A program made the translations under genes and the position numbers. The notes beneath the pieces are model-generated. The model worked only from the letters and a program-made list of their open reading frames with translations, had not been told where the DNA came from and did no database searches. Shown here in pieces: positions 16,783-26,434 of a stretch of DNA of 64,000 nucleotides (positions are counted from its first letter, which is position 1; every line of letters begins with the position of its first letter). The DNA comes from DASPSR01 sp035516175. GTDB taxonomy: Bacteria; Nitrospirota; UBA9217. The stretch lies in contig DATJAO010000063.1 in assembly GCA_035516175.1 (NCBI GenBank), positions 1-64,000 of the forward strand. The letters run 5' to 3'.

Positions 16783-19434
16783 ATGTCAGAATCCACAGCA
16801 ATGCACAAAACTGTCTATCTCAAAGATTACCGTCCGCCTGATTACCGCATCGAAACGGTGAACCTCCAGTTCGAGCTCGATGAGACACGAACGCGCGTCG
16901 GGTCGCTCATGACCATCGTCTGCACCCACGATCGGTGCGAGGGTTTCCACCCGCTCGTGCTGAACGGAAGGGACCTCGTGCTCAAGGCAATCAAGATCGA
17001 TGGGCGGCTTCTGGACGAGCACGACTACAAGCTCGATTCGGAGTCACTCACGATCCTGGCGGTGCCTGAACGCTTCACGCTTGAGATCGAGACCGAGATC
17101 AATCCCAGGGACAATACCGAGCTTTCCGGCCTCTACATGTCCAGCGGGAATTTCTGCACCCAGTGCGAGGCAGAGGGATTCCGTAAGATCATGTACTACC
17201 TCGACCGGCCCGATGTCATGGCCCGGTTCTTCACGACCATCGTTGCGGATAAAAAGAAATTCCCGGTGCTCCTCTCGAACGGCAACTTGATCGATTCCGG
17301 CAATCTCAAGGACGGCAGGCATTTCTCCAAATGGCATGACCCTTTTCCGAAGCCCGCATATCTGTTCGCCCTCGTGGCAGGCGACCTTGCGCGTATCGGC
17401 GATACGTTCACGACCATGTCCGGGAGAAAGGTAGACCTGAACATCTTTGTTCAGCATCATAACAAAGATAAGTGCGGTCACGCCATGGAGTCGCTGAAAC
17501 TGGCCATGAAGTGGGACGAGCAGACCTACGGCAGGGAGTACGACCTCGACACCTTCATGATCGTTGCTGTCGATGACTTTAACATGGGCGCCATGGAGAA
17601 CAAGGGGTTGAATATCTTTAACTCCAAGTACGTACTCGCGAAGCCCGAGACTGCGACAGACGGTGACTTCCAGGGCATCATGGGAGTGGTAGGGCATGAG
17701 TACTTCCACAACTGGTCCGGCGACCGCGTGACCTGCAGGGACTGGTTCCAGCTCTCTCTCAAGGAAGGTTTTACCGTGTTTCGGGATCAGCATTTCATGG
17801 AGGACATGACCTCGCGGGGTGTAAAGCGCATCAGTGACGTCAACATCCTGCGCACGCACCAGTTTCGCGAGGACGCAAGTCCCATGGCCCATCCGGTGCG
17901 GCCCGAGTCCTATGTGGAGATCAATAACTTCTACACTATGACCGTATACAATAAGGGCGCCGAAGTGATCCGCATGATGAGAACGCTCCTCGGTTCCGCA
18001 GGATTCCGCAAGGGCACGGACCTTTACTTCTCGCGACACGACGGTCAGGCAGTCACGACAGATGATTTCGCGAAGGCCATGGAAGACGCGAACGGTGTTG
18101 ACCTCACCCAGTTCAAGCTCTGGTACACTCAGGCAGGCACACCGGAACTGCATATCTCCCGCGTCTATGACCCCCTGGCAAGAACGTACACGCTTACGAT
18201 CAAACAGACCTGCCCGCCCACGCAGGGTCAGCAGGAGAAGAAGCCATTCCATATCCCCGTTTCCGTCGGGTTGTTGGGGAATGATGGCAAGGATTTCCCT
18301 CTTCATCTGAGCGGAAAGATGAATGCGGTTGTCGGAACGCGAGTGCTTCAGATCAAAAAAGCGGAAGAAACCTTCGCCTTCACCGATATCCCTTACGAGC
18401 CCGTGCCGTCGATTCTGCGCGGCTTCTCGGCGCCGGTAAAGGTGAAACTCAACTTATCCGATGATGAGCGGTTGTTTTTAATGGCAAATGACAGTGACGA
18501 GTTCAACCGCTGGGACGCCGGTCAGCAGCTCGCTGTAAAGCTCATTATGGACCTGGTGAAGGGTTTCCAGCAGGGGAGGGGAGGGAAGCTTGACCGCAAG
18601 TTCATTGATGCCTTCAAAAAGACGCTTGAGAGCGACATGAAGGACAAGTCTTTCCAGGCCTTTGCCCTTACGCTCCCGGCAGAGACCTATCTTGCCGACT
18701 TCATGGACGTGATCGACCCTACGGCCATCCATGAGGCGAAAAAGTTTGTGCAGCAGACCCTGGCAGAAGAGCTGAAACAAACATTCCTTGACGTGTATAA
18801 CGGCAATCAGGATACCGAACCATATCGGGTGGACCAGGTGTCAATCGGCCGGAGGAGCCTTAAGAACACCTGCCTTGCTTATCTCATGGAGTTGGAAGAT
18901 AAAGGCATCCGCCGCCTCTGCATTAATCAATTCCAAACCGGCGGTAACATGACCGACACCATAGCAGCGCTTGCGAACCTTGCGAACAATGAATGTCCGG
19001 AACGGCAGGCGGCGCTCGCCTCGTTCAATGAAAAGTGGAAGGACGATCCGCTCGTGATGGACAAGTGGCTCTCGATCCAGGCCATGTCTCGCCTGTCAAA
19101 TACGCTCGAGACAGTAAAGGCACTCACCCGCCATACAGCCTTCAACATCAAGAATCCAAACAAGGTCCGCGCCCTCATCGGCACCTTTGCCCAGGGAAAC
19201 CCTGTGCGGTTCCATGATCCCAGTGGAACGGGGTATGAGTTCCTAGCCGCACAGGTCATCACCATCGATCCCCTGAATCCCCAGATCGCTGCCCGCCTGG
19301 TATCTGCCTTCACCCTCTGGAAACGCTATGATGAAAAGCGCAGGGCCCTGATGAAGGCACAGCTTGAGCGGATTCTGAAAACCCCGGGCCTGTCGAAAGA
19401 TGTTTACGAGATCGTATCGAAGAGCCTGGTTTAG
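16783..19434 (+). CDS. pepN: Aminopeptidase N (M1 family, PepN type)
   Basis: The 883-residue M1 metallopeptidase matches E. coli PepN in length and domain order: N-terminal beta domain, catalytic domain (about 190-440), beta domain with the SVGLLGNDGKDFPLHL region, and C-terminal helical domain. The exopeptidase motif GAMEN and the zinc site HEYFH-x18-E (His305, Glu306, His309, Glu328) are intact. It removes N-terminal residues from peptides in the cytoplasm. I choose the ATG at 16783, eight bases after ACAGG, over the in-frame GTG at 16774. It is monocistronic. Confidence 0.96.
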   Translation: MSESTAMHKTVYLKDYRPPDYRIETVNLQFELDETRTRVGSLMTIVCTHDRCEGFHPLVLNGRDLVLKAIKIDGRLLDEHDYKLDSESLTILAVPERFTLEIETEINPRDNTELSGLYMSSGNFCTQCEAEGFRKIMYYLDRPDVMARFFTTIVADKKKFPVLLSNGNLIDSGNLKDGRHFSKWHDPFPKPAYLFALVAGDLARIGDTFTTMSGRKVDLNIFVQHHNKDKCGHAMESLKLAMKWDEQTYGREYDLDTFMIVAVDDFNMGAMENKGLNIFNSKYVLAKPETATDGDFQGIMGVVGHEYFHNWSGDRVTCRDWFQLSLKEGFTVFRDQHFMEDMTSRGVKRISDVNILRTHQFREDASPMAHPVRPESYVEINNFYTMTVYNKGAEVIRMMRTLLGSAGFRKGTDLYFSRHDGQAVTTDDFAKAMEDANGVDLTQFKLWYTQAGTPELHISRVYDPLARTYTLTIKQTCPPTQGQQEKKPFHIPVSVGLLGNDGKDFPLHLSGKMNAVVGTRVLQIKKAEETFAFTDIPYEPVPSILRGFSAPVKVKLNLSDDERLFLMANDSDEFNRWDAGQQLAVKLIMDLVKGFQQGRGGKLDRKFIDAFKKTLESDMKDKSFQAFALTLPAETYLADFMDVIDPTAIHEAKKFVQQTLAEELKQTFLDVYNGNQDTEPYRVDQVSIGRRSLKNTCLAYLMELEDKGIRRLCINQFQTGGNMTDTIAALANLANNECPERQAALASFNEKWKDDPLVMDKWLSIQAMSRLSNTLETVKALTRHTAFNIKNPNKVRALIGTFAQGNPVRFHDPSGTGYEFLAAQVITIDPLNPQIAARLVSAFTLWKRYDEKRRALMKAQLERILKTPGLSKDVYEIVSKSLV

Positions 19435-19767
19435 TCACAGACGGAGATAAGAGGCGCCTATAAGCGGCACGGATAACATCAGGAGGAGGAATACCGGTGA
19501 AGGAAGGTTTTTCTCGAAATAGATTCCGATGTGCATGAATACCAAGAACTTGCTGATTGAGGCAATCAGTCGTATCGATGCCCGGAATGCTGCCGCTCAA
19601 GTGAATGGGGCTAAAAGCAAGAGATTCGTTAACGGACAATCCGGCAACACAGATATCATGTTGTGCCCCGTGGTTTTACCCCGCTAGATATATGCGGTAT
19701 ATTCAATAAGCAAACAAAACAACATAGGTCTTTCAAGCAAAGAGCGAATGCAGGAGGATGGATACCA
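19435..19767. other. Intergenic stretch without a recognised gene
   Basis: A 333-base gap between pepN and the aldo/keto reductase. The reductase frame stays open upstream to 19663, but the good AGGAGG site is at 19752-19757, so the upstream part is treated as leader. Nothing else is recognised. Confidence 0.6.
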
Positions 19768-20715
19768 ATGAAAAAACGTAAACTCGGAAATTCGGCATTG
19801 GAAGTGGCTCCCTTGGCATTCGGAGGCAATGTCTTCGGATGGACGGTGGATGAGCCGACAGCATTTGAAATATTAGACGCTTTTGTGGCAGCCGGATTTA
19901 ATCTTCTTGATACGGCGGACACCTACTCCCGGTGGGTCCCGGGTAACAAGGGCGGAGAATCGGAAACCATAATCGGCAAGTGGCTCAAGAGAAGCGGGAA
20001 CCGTAAGAAGGTCGTCATCGCCACGAAGGTCGGGAGTGAAATGGGACCGAACAAGAAAGGACTATCGAAGTTCTACATACAACGCGCCGTGGAGGATTCT
20101 TTGAAACGCCTGCAGACGGATTACATTGATCTCTATCAGTCGCATAAAGACGATCCGGATACGCCCATGGAGGAAACGCTGGAAGCCTATGCACAATTGA
20201 TCAAACAGGGAAAAGTAAGGGTGATAGGCGCATCGAACTTCAATGCGGAGCGACTTTCTCAGGCATTGCAGGTCAGTAAACAGCATGGGTATCCCGGCTA
20301 CCAAAGCCTGCAGCCCTTATATAATCTCTATGATCGTGCAGAGTACGAAGCGAATCTTGAACCTCTCTGCCGGGAAAAGGGATTAGGTGTGATCAGCTAT
20401 TACTCGCTGGCCAGCGGGTTTCTCACCGGCAAGTATCTGTCGGAACGTGATCTATCAAAGAGCGTCCGGGGCCAGGGGATCAAAAGATATCTCAATGAAC
20501 GGGGGTTTAGGATCCTCAAGGCCTTGGACCAGGTGGCAGAGTATTATCATTCGACGCCTGCGAGCGTGTCGCTTGCCTGGCTGATCATGCGCCCGAGTAT
20601 CACCGCACCTATTGCCAGCGCTACGAGCGTAGCACAATTGAACGATCTCATCGAAGCGGCAAAGCTTAAATTAGATGAGTCTTCAATAACTACCTTGAAT
20701 AATGCGAGTGCCTAG
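19768..20715 (+). CDS. Aldo/keto reductase
   Basis: The 315-residue TIM-barrel oxidoreductase of the AKR superfamily carries the catalytic tetrad: Asp and Tyr in LLDTADTYSRW, Lys in VIATKVGS and His in LYQSHKDD. The NADPH-binding end is at ISYYSLASGFLTGKY and APIASATSVAQLNDLIEA. The closest relatives are YajO/YdhF-like or Tas-like AKRs. Start ATG at 19768 follows AGGAGG by ten bases. It is a single gene; the substrate is undefined. Confidence 0.92.
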   Translation: MKKRKLGNSALEVAPLAFGGNVFGWTVDEPTAFEILDAFVAAGFNLLDTADTYSRWVPGNKGGESETIIGKWLKRSGNRKKVVIATKVGSEMGPNKKGLSKFYIQRAVEDSLKRLQTDYIDLYQSHKDDPDTPMEETLEAYAQLIKQGKVRVIGASNFNAERLSQALQVSKQHGYPGYQSLQPLYNLYDRAEYEANLEPLCREKGLGVISYYSLASGFLTGKYLSERDLSKSVRGQGIKRYLNERGFRILKALDQVAEYYHSTPASVSLAWLIMRPSITAPIASATSVAQLNDLIEAAKLKLDESSITTLNNASA

Positions 20716-21084
20716 TTCATGGTGCTGGTGATGCACATGTTCGTCGCTTCGGAGCACGCTAAGCAGCAGAAGACCGTAGGGACATTCAATGTCACACGAG
20801 TAAGCTCTGATCAAAAGCTGCCCCAGTCGATTGCGATCCGCAGACCGCAATATCCATGGTGTAGATCCTTGAGTACGACATATCGGTGTAACACAGTACC
20901 GGATGCCCATGTGCACAAAAATCGGTCGTGGGGGCTGGAAATAAATGAGCATTAACACCCATAAAGTGTGTTATACTTTAATATTATGCTAAAAGATTGC
21001 TTTCTGTCAACTGTCGTAATGTGTTACATCTGACATTTGAGCATTGCGTCTCGTTGAGCATCATTCCACCACAAAACATTAATC
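20716..21084. other. Intergenic stretch without a recognised gene
   Basis: A 369-base gap. The open frame 20719-20955 lacks a ribosome site and any domain. A TATACT at about 20973 could be the -10 box for the DedA-rhodanese gene. Confidence 0.5.
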
Positions 21085-22029
21085 ATGGCTAATGTTATAC
21101 CATTTCTGATGCAGCATGGGTACGCTGTGCTGTTTTTCTGGGTCCTTGCAGAAACAATTGGGCTTCCGATACCAGTTGCCCCATTGCTAATTACAGTCGG
21201 GGCCTTGGTCGGTGTCGGCCAGTTGAACTTGTTTCTCTGCATCGCTTTAGGAGTCTGTGCAGCGTTACTGAGCGATATTTTTTGGTACATTATGGGCCGG
21301 CGGCTGGGAAGTAAAGTATTATCCCTGCTCTGCCGCATTTCTCTCGAACCCGACTCCTGCGTCCGCCGAACAGAAAATATCTTTGCACGTTACGGCGCCA
21401 GGGCGCTCCTCATAACAAAATTCGTACCCGGACTGAGTGCTGTATCAACACCGCTAGCGGGTACCATAGACATGCGTCCATTGCGGTTTTTGCTTTTTGA
21501 CATTCTGGGAATCATCGCTTGGGTCGGCTCCTATGTTCTTTTCGGATATATCTTCAGCAAGCAGCTTGATCATGCTCTAGATTACGCTGAGGGAATGGGC
21601 AAAACGCTCTCTGTGCTCGTGGTCGGAGCGCTCGCACTGTATATCCTCCGGAAGTATGCTTTGCGCCGGCGCTTTTTACACGAGCTCTTCGTCGCGCGCA
21701 TCACTCCGGAAGAACTGAAACAGAAAATGGATGCCGGTGAAGACATCGTGGTCATCGATGTGCGTCACTCTCTTGATTTTGAAGCAGAACCCTATATCAT
21801 CCCTGGCGCTCTGATCATTCCGTCGGAACAATTAGAAAGCCATCCAGAAGTCCCGCGTGACCGCGAGATCGTCGTTTATTGTTCGTGACCCAACGAAGCC
21901 TCTAGCGCCCGGGTGGCGATACGATTGCGGCAGAGAGGAGTGACACGCGTCCGGCCGATTACCGGCGGCATTCGCGCGTGGCGTGATCACGGCTATCCCG
22001 TCGAACTGGCGGGTAAACGGAAATCATAG
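21085..22029 (+). CDS. DedA membrane protein fused to rhodanese, with in-frame TGA (candidate selenocysteine)
   Basis: Residues 1-195 are a DedA/SNARE-associated membrane domain (ETIGLPIPVAPLL; FARYGARALLITKFVPGLSAVSTPLAG with the family Arg/Phe/Pro motif; several membrane helices). Residues 208-314 are a rhodanese domain (ITPEELKQKMDAGEDIVVIDVRHSLDF...). The active-site loop reads VVYCS-TGA-PNEASSARVA, and the same frame continues through the family-typical ITGGIRAWRDHGYPVELAG to TAG at 22027-22029. Relatives have Cys at the TGA position (YCxCPNEA). A hairpin 18-36 bases after the TGA fits a bacterial SECIS. If TGA is a stop, the protein ends after 267 residues without most of its rhodanese half. 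Selenocysteine, a recent nonsense mutation, and a sequencing error all remain possible. Confidence 0.75.
21901..21924 (+). promoter_or_regulatory. Candidate bacterial SECIS hairpin
   Basis: CGCC (21906-21909) pairs with GGCG (21915-21918) around a five-base loop CGGGT. The stem extends outward to about eight pairs (UCUA with UA/GA) with one mismatch and one bulge. The loop starts 21 bases after the TGA (21886-21888) and has G at its second position. Both features fit the known bSECIS spacing (about 16-37 bases) and the loop-G rule. Confidence 0.45.
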
Positions 22030-22202
22030 TGACGGCATTTTGCTGATTCGTCGCAGGAAAGGCTGCCGGACAACCGCAGGGACGCCCGCCCCGGTTCAGG
22101 GAGACGTCTGACACAGGCCATTTACTACTGAACCCCTGAGCACATTGTACTTTGAAGCATCGGACCGACACCTAATATCGGAATGACAAGGAGGATCCAG
22201 CA

Positions 22203-23195
22203 ATGAAGTCCATCGGTTTTTTGACCCTAGGTGTCATCTTTGCTACATCAGTCTCTCTCCTTGCTGCGGCATCAGAGAGGGTATCGATTCTCGAGTGGGA
22301 CATCCCGACAGCGAAGTCCTTTCCGCACGATCCGGCCGTCGGGCCTGACGGATCGCTCTGGTACACAGGCATGATGTCCAATACCCTTGGACGGCTCGAT
22401 CCAACGAACGGCAAAATAAAAGAGTATCCTTTAAAGACCCCCGACTCGGGACCGCACGGATTGACGGCAGATAAGGAAGGGAACATTTGGTTCACTGCCA
22501 ATTACAAGGGGTATATCGGCAAGCTGAATCAGCAGACCAACGAAGTGACCGAATATCCGATGCCTGACCCGGCTGCCGGAGATCCACACTCGCTGGTTTT
22601 TGACAACAAGGGTGTCCTCTGGTTCACCGTGCAGTTGGGCAATTTCGTGGGCCGGCTGGATCCCCGGACGGGAACGATCACCTTGAAGCCTTTACCTTCG
22701 ATCGATTCGAAGCCATACGGGATCGTGATAAGCTTCAGGGGGATGCCTTTCTTCTGCGAGTTTGGGACCAACAAGATCGCAAGCATCGATCCCCAAACCA
22801 TGAAGATAACCGAGTACCTACTGCCAAAAGGGGCGCGGCCGAGGCGACTGGCTATTACTCATGACGATATGATCTACTACACCGATTTCAGCCGCGGATA
22901 CCTTGGCAGGCTGGACCCCAAGAGCCGCAAGGTCGATGAGTGGCCATCGCCGGGAGGGCCGGGGTCCGGACCCTATGGCATCACGATCACACCGGATGGC
23001 ATGGTTTGGTACAGCGAATCGGGCATCACCCCGAACACGGTCGTACGTTTCGATCCAGCCTTGAATCAGTTCGCGAAATGGGCTGTTCCTTCCGGGGGCG
23101 GCGTGATCCGTAATATGACGGCAACAACCCGGGGTGATATCTATATTGCGTGCAGCGGCGTAAATAAGGTAGGCATCGTCAGAGTCGAGAGGTAA
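22203..23195 (+). CDS. Exported Vgb-like (streptogramin B lyase family) beta-propeller protein
   Basis: The 330-residue protein has a Sec signal peptide (cleavage about residue 24) and a seven-bladed propeller built from repeats such as GPDGSLWYTGMMSNTLGRLDPTNGKIKEYPL, KEGNIWFTANYKGYIGKLN and TPDGMVWYSESG. It matches the virginiamycin B lyase/NHL-like group. Most chromosomal relatives are not antibiotic lyases and have unknown roles; export to the periplasm also argues against a lyase. AAGGAGG precedes the ATG at 22203. It is monocistronic. Confidence 0.85.
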   Translation: MKSIGFLTLGVIFATSVSLLAAASERVSILEWDIPTAKSFPHDPAVGPDGSLWYTGMMSNTLGRLDPTNGKIKEYPLKTPDSGPHGLTADKEGNIWFTANYKGYIGKLNQQTNEVTEYPMPDPAAGDPHSLVFDNKGVLWFTVQLGNFVGRLDPRTGTITLKPLPSIDSKPYGIVISFRGMPFFCEFGTNKIASIDPQTMKITEYLLPKGARPRRLAITHDDMIYYTDFSRGYLGRLDPKSRKVDEWPSPGGPGSGPYGITITPDGMVWYSESGITPNTVVRFDPALNQFAKWAVPSGGGVIRNMTATTRGDIYIACSGVNKVGIVRVER

Positions 23196-23494
23196 TTTGC
23201 CCAGCTAGGGATTTGCGACGGGGTCAATAGGAGAACAAAGAAACATCCTTTAGGCTGCATAAAAAAGCTATTGATATCCGCTTTTGTGATAAAATAAAAA
23301 TATAGGGATTGTAATGAAGGAAAGGGGTGAAAGAATATGATCGCCTATCTGAGCCTCTCTGCATCACCCCGCCTCCCCTGTAGTCCCATCTTATGTGTTA
23401 TCCCCGGCACGCTCATTTGAGAGTCAAGAGGTTCAGTAGTATGTTTAAAGCGTGAGCGCGAGTCTATCGAATATTAGTGAAGGTGGTGATAGTT

Positions 23495-24034
23495 ATGAGA
23501 ATTCCCTTACAAATAACGTTTCGGAACATTGCACATTCCGCGCCCATTGAGACGAACATCAACGAGAAAGCGGCCAAGTTGGAGAGGTTCTACGACAGGA
23601 TCATGAGCTGCAGGGTCGTGGTCGAGGAATCGCAACGCCGGCGTCATCAGGGCAAGCTTTACAGCGTGCGCATCGACATCACCGTGCCCGGCAAGGAACT
23701 GGCCGTGACCCGCGAAGAGAATGAAGATGCCTATGTCGCGGTCCGTGACGCCTTTGACGCCGCGGTCAGGAAGCTCGAAGAACATGCGCGGCGCCGGCAC
23801 GGAGACGTGAAGGCCCACGCGACGCCGCCCATCGGCCGCATCATCAGGATCTTTCCTGATTCGGATTACGGATTCATAAAAACGTCCGATGATCGTGAAA
23901 TCTATTTTCATCGAAACAGCGTACTCGATGATGTTGATTTCAAACAGCTGAAATTCGGGACAGAAGTGACGTTCATCGAAGAACAGGGGAAAGAGGGACC
24001 GCAGGCGGCGCGAGTGGCGATCAGCGGGCGGTAG
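23495..24034 (+). CDS. HPF/RaiA-type ribosome hibernation factor fused to a cold-shock domain
   Basis: The 179-residue protein has an N-terminal RaiA/HPF domain (1-100: IPLQITFRNIAHSAPIETNINEKAAKLERFYDRIMSC, then the basic VRKLEEHARRRHG end). Its C-terminal cold-shock domain (about 113-178) contains RNP1-like DYGFIKT and RNP2-like IYFHR. The first part would bind the decoding centre of 30S or dimerise 70S ribosomes in stationary phase; the second binds single-stranded RNA. I choose the ATG at 23495, six bases after AGGTGGTG, over the ATG at 23477. The fusion recurs in Deltaproteobacteria-like lineages. Monocistronic. Confidence 0.88.
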   Translation: MRIPLQITFRNIAHSAPIETNINEKAAKLERFYDRIMSCRVVVEESQRRRHQGKLYSVRIDITVPGKELAVTREENEDAYVAVRDAFDAAVRKLEEHARRRHGDVKAHATPPIGRIIRIFPDSDYGFIKTSDDREIYFHRNSVLDDVDFKQLKFGTEVTFIEEQGKEGPQAARVAISGR

Positions 24035-24261
24035 GTCTCTTCATCCACAGAGAAGCGTGCGGCGCTCACCGCTCCGTGTCGCGCTGTCGTCGCTTCGTGT
24101 TTTTAACCTACATTGTGCGTTAAGCATCCGTCTTTCAAAGAAAAGACATCGTATATTATCTTGCCCTTTCATAGCAATTTATACTGTTTTTTGAGCGATG
24201 AAGTTGTCATGAACGGTTTTTCGTAAAGGTCGATCATTTTTCGAAAGAGGAGGATCCACGA

Positions 24262-24414
24262 ATGAAGCTTTCTAAAATTGGTGCGGTGGTGCTCGGGATT
24301 TGGCTCATTCTGAAAGGCATTATACCGCTCCTGCATCTCAGTTTCTCCGGCAGCGGTACCGTTCTGGCGATCCTGGCCATCGCCGCTGGCGTCCTGATTC
24401 TCCTCGACAGATAA
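24262..24414 (+). CDS. Small two-helix membrane protein
   Basis: A 50-residue protein preceded by a strong AGGAGG site seven bases from the ATG. It consists of two hydrophobic helices (about 5-24 and 32-47) joined by the short turn SFSGSG, ending in LLDR. Similar small membrane proteins occur widely, usually without known function. Its clear ribosome site, compact fold and isolation make it a real gene rather than a chance frame. Confidence 0.6.
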   Translation: MKLSKIGAVVLGIWLILKGIIPLLHLSFSGSGTVLAILAIAAGVLILLDR

Positions 24415-24634
24415 GTAAGTGCCGAGCGCAGTGCACCAGTGTTCTCCTTAACCTTTATACCGATAAAGAGAAGAAATATTTAAATTACCGTTCTAACGGG
24501 GCAAGCCACAACCAGAGTAACTGCGGTATTTGTCCGTTCGCTTTAAGTTTTGTTATGACAATTAGGAATTGTCATCGAGGGATCTCCAGACCGCCGTCCA
24601 GATGACGGTAGAGAAGGCTGATTCCCGGCGGAAG

Positions 24635-26434
24635 TTATCCCCTCTGCTTTTTTAACATCTGATAAAAATCACATTTTCTGCAATCTTCGTATTTCTGTGC
24701 AAAGGTTCCCTGAACTTTGCCTTCGCAGAAAGTACCCGCCACTACCCAGCAGACCCTGCCAAAGTTCGAATAGGCCGGACACTTCATTGTTGCATCTTTA
24801 TCCCTTCCGCATTTCATGTAGTCCCAGCATTTGATTTCGCGTGATTCTTCCTCACGCGGCTGCGGGAAATACAGGCTGAACGTGGAGCCTTCCCCCGGAT
24901 TTTTCTCTGCCTTAATAAAGCCGCCGTGCTCTTCTATGATCTTTCTCGTTATGGAAAGACCTAAACCGGTTCCGTGACCTGTCTTCTTCGTGGTAAAGAA
25001 GGGCTCGAATATGAATGACAAGCTATCTTCATCGAACCCTTGTCCCGTATCAGACACCTTCAAGAAAACATATCGCACATTGTGGAGGTCCTCATTCCCC
25101 GCTGTTATCTTCAAGGTGCCTCCGCGGGGCATTGCATCAAGTGCGTTGGTGATGAGATTAATGAGCGCCTGTTTGACCTGTTCTTTGTCTACCAAAACAG
25201 GCGGAAGGTTTTTTTCTATCATTATCTCCACGGTTACCGATTGTTCGATGCATATATATTCATGCATGTTTACCACATCATACACAAATTCCTCTAGATG
25301 GTGCTTCTCAAGATGGGATCGTGCATCCCGTGAAAACGTAATAACCTCCCTCAATATCTTCTCGAGGCGGTGAACTTCAGAAATGATGATTTCTGCGCGC
25401 TCCTTCTCTTTTTCACTTTCGGCACTTTTATAGAGCCTGCGCGCAAATCCTCCTATGGCGGTAAGGGGGTTCCGAATCTCGTGCGCCAGATCAGCGGTAA
25501 GCCTTCCCAGGGCTGCGAGCTTTTCAGCCTGAACCAATTTGTCCTGATATTTTTTCAATGAATCGGTCTTCTTTGCTACCTCCCGTTCGAGGCTTTCCGT
25601 CCAGTCCTCCATCCTTGCTCTCGCTGTTTTGAGCTCTTGCGTCATATCATTAAAAGTACGGACGAGCAGGCCTATTTCATCCGCTGATGTCGCCGTAACC
25701 GTTCGGCCAAGATTCCCTTGCGTAACGGTTCCCATGGCGTTCGAGAGGGTTGATACGGGTTTCAGTACAAATTTACGGAGGATAACATAGAGGAAGGCTG
25801 AAATTACGCTCATGAAGATAAGAGCATAAAACGTAGTATGTACCGTCTGTTCTTTAATGTTTTTATCAACGGCGGCGAGAGAAAAATCGGATTCAAGGAT
25901 GCCAAGCACCCTCTGGTCTGGGGAATGGACGTGGCAGGCGGCTCTCGAGCAGGTGGGTTCGTTGTAAACCGGCTCGATGAACGTCAGCATGTTGTATCCC
26001 TCTTTGCCTCGATAGGTTGTCCATTGACTCACCCTGGTCAATGTTTCGGAAGGCCTTTCAGGATCAACATGACAGCCCTGGCAGACACGATCAGTCCTGT
26101 CCACCTGATGTCCGATTTCTTCCGGCTTTGACGAATAATGAATTTTCCCTTTGCTGTCGAATAGCTTGATTCCCTTGACATCCTTTGTCGACTTCAGGTC
26201 ATCTATCGTCTGTTGGATGCCTTCCCTGTTAAACGTGAGCATGCTATACCGAATGCCATTTTTAATCAGATTGGAGTAAGAGGCAGCGTCCTTGACAGCT
26301 TCGTTGATAAGATTTTCCTTGCCGGTATGGATCAGCGTGTACCATGATATGCCACCGCCGATTATGATGAGCGATACGAGTGCAATAATAAGTTTTGCCG
26401 CAAGTGACTTGGATATGGAGGCGAGGAGGTTCAT
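24635..26434 (-). CDS. Sensor histidine kinase with periplasmic haem-c-like motifs and Cys-rich C-terminal domain
   Basis: The 599-residue kinase has a membrane helix (10-32), a periplasmic sensor region (33-200), a second helix (200-220), HAMP (221-275), coiled coil, a HisKA domain with HEIRNP (His318) and HATPase_c (about 420-530; N-box ITNALDAMP, DTGQGF, GTGLGLS). The periplasmic region holds a canonical haem-c motif CQGCH (118-122) and a longer CSRAACH (162-168; C-x4-CH), so it may bind one or two c-haems and sense redox or gas. After the kinase comes a roughly 60-residue domain with seven Cys in a two-CW pattern (CWDYMKCG...CPAY...GRVCWVVAGTFC...CRKCDFY), which may bind a metal cluster. 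No response regulator is adjacent. Confidence 0.9.
   Translation of the reverse strand: MNLLASISKSLAAKLIIALVSLIIIGGGISWYTLIHTGKENLINEAVKDAASYSNLIKNGIRYSMLTFNREGIQQTIDDLKSTKDVKGIKLFDSKGKIHYSSKPEEIGHQVDRTDRVCQGCHVDPERPSETLTRVSQWTTYRGKEGYNMLTFIEPVYNEPTCSRAACHVHSPDQRVLGILESDFSLAAVDKNIKEQTVHTTFYALIFMSVISAFLYVILRKFVLKPVSTLSNAMGTVTQGNLGRTVTATSADEIGLLVRTFNDMTQELKTARARMEDWTESLEREVAKKTDSLKKYQDKLVQAEKLAALGRLTADLAHEIRNPLTAIGGFARRLYKSAESEKEKERAEIIISEVHRLEKILREVITFSRDARSHLEKHHLEEFVYDVVNMHEYICIEQSVTVEIMIEKNLPPVLVDKEQVKQALINLITNALDAMPRGGTLKITAGNEDLHNVRYVFLKVSDTGQGFDEDSLSFIFEPFFTTKKTGHGTGLGLSITRKIIEEHGGFIKAEKNPGEGSTFSLYFPQPREEESREIKCWDYMKCGRDKDATMKCPAYSNFGRVCWVVAGTFCEGKVQGTFAQKYEDCRKCDFYQMLKKQRG

Noticed and set aside
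17044..18306. Long antisense frame (420 codons) inside pepN.
   Set aside because: It mirrors the codon bias of pepN on the opposite strand and has no domain or ribosome site.
22203..23195. Streptogramin resistance gene.
   Set aside because: Only fold-level similarity to Vgb, plus a signal peptide; resistance is not supported.
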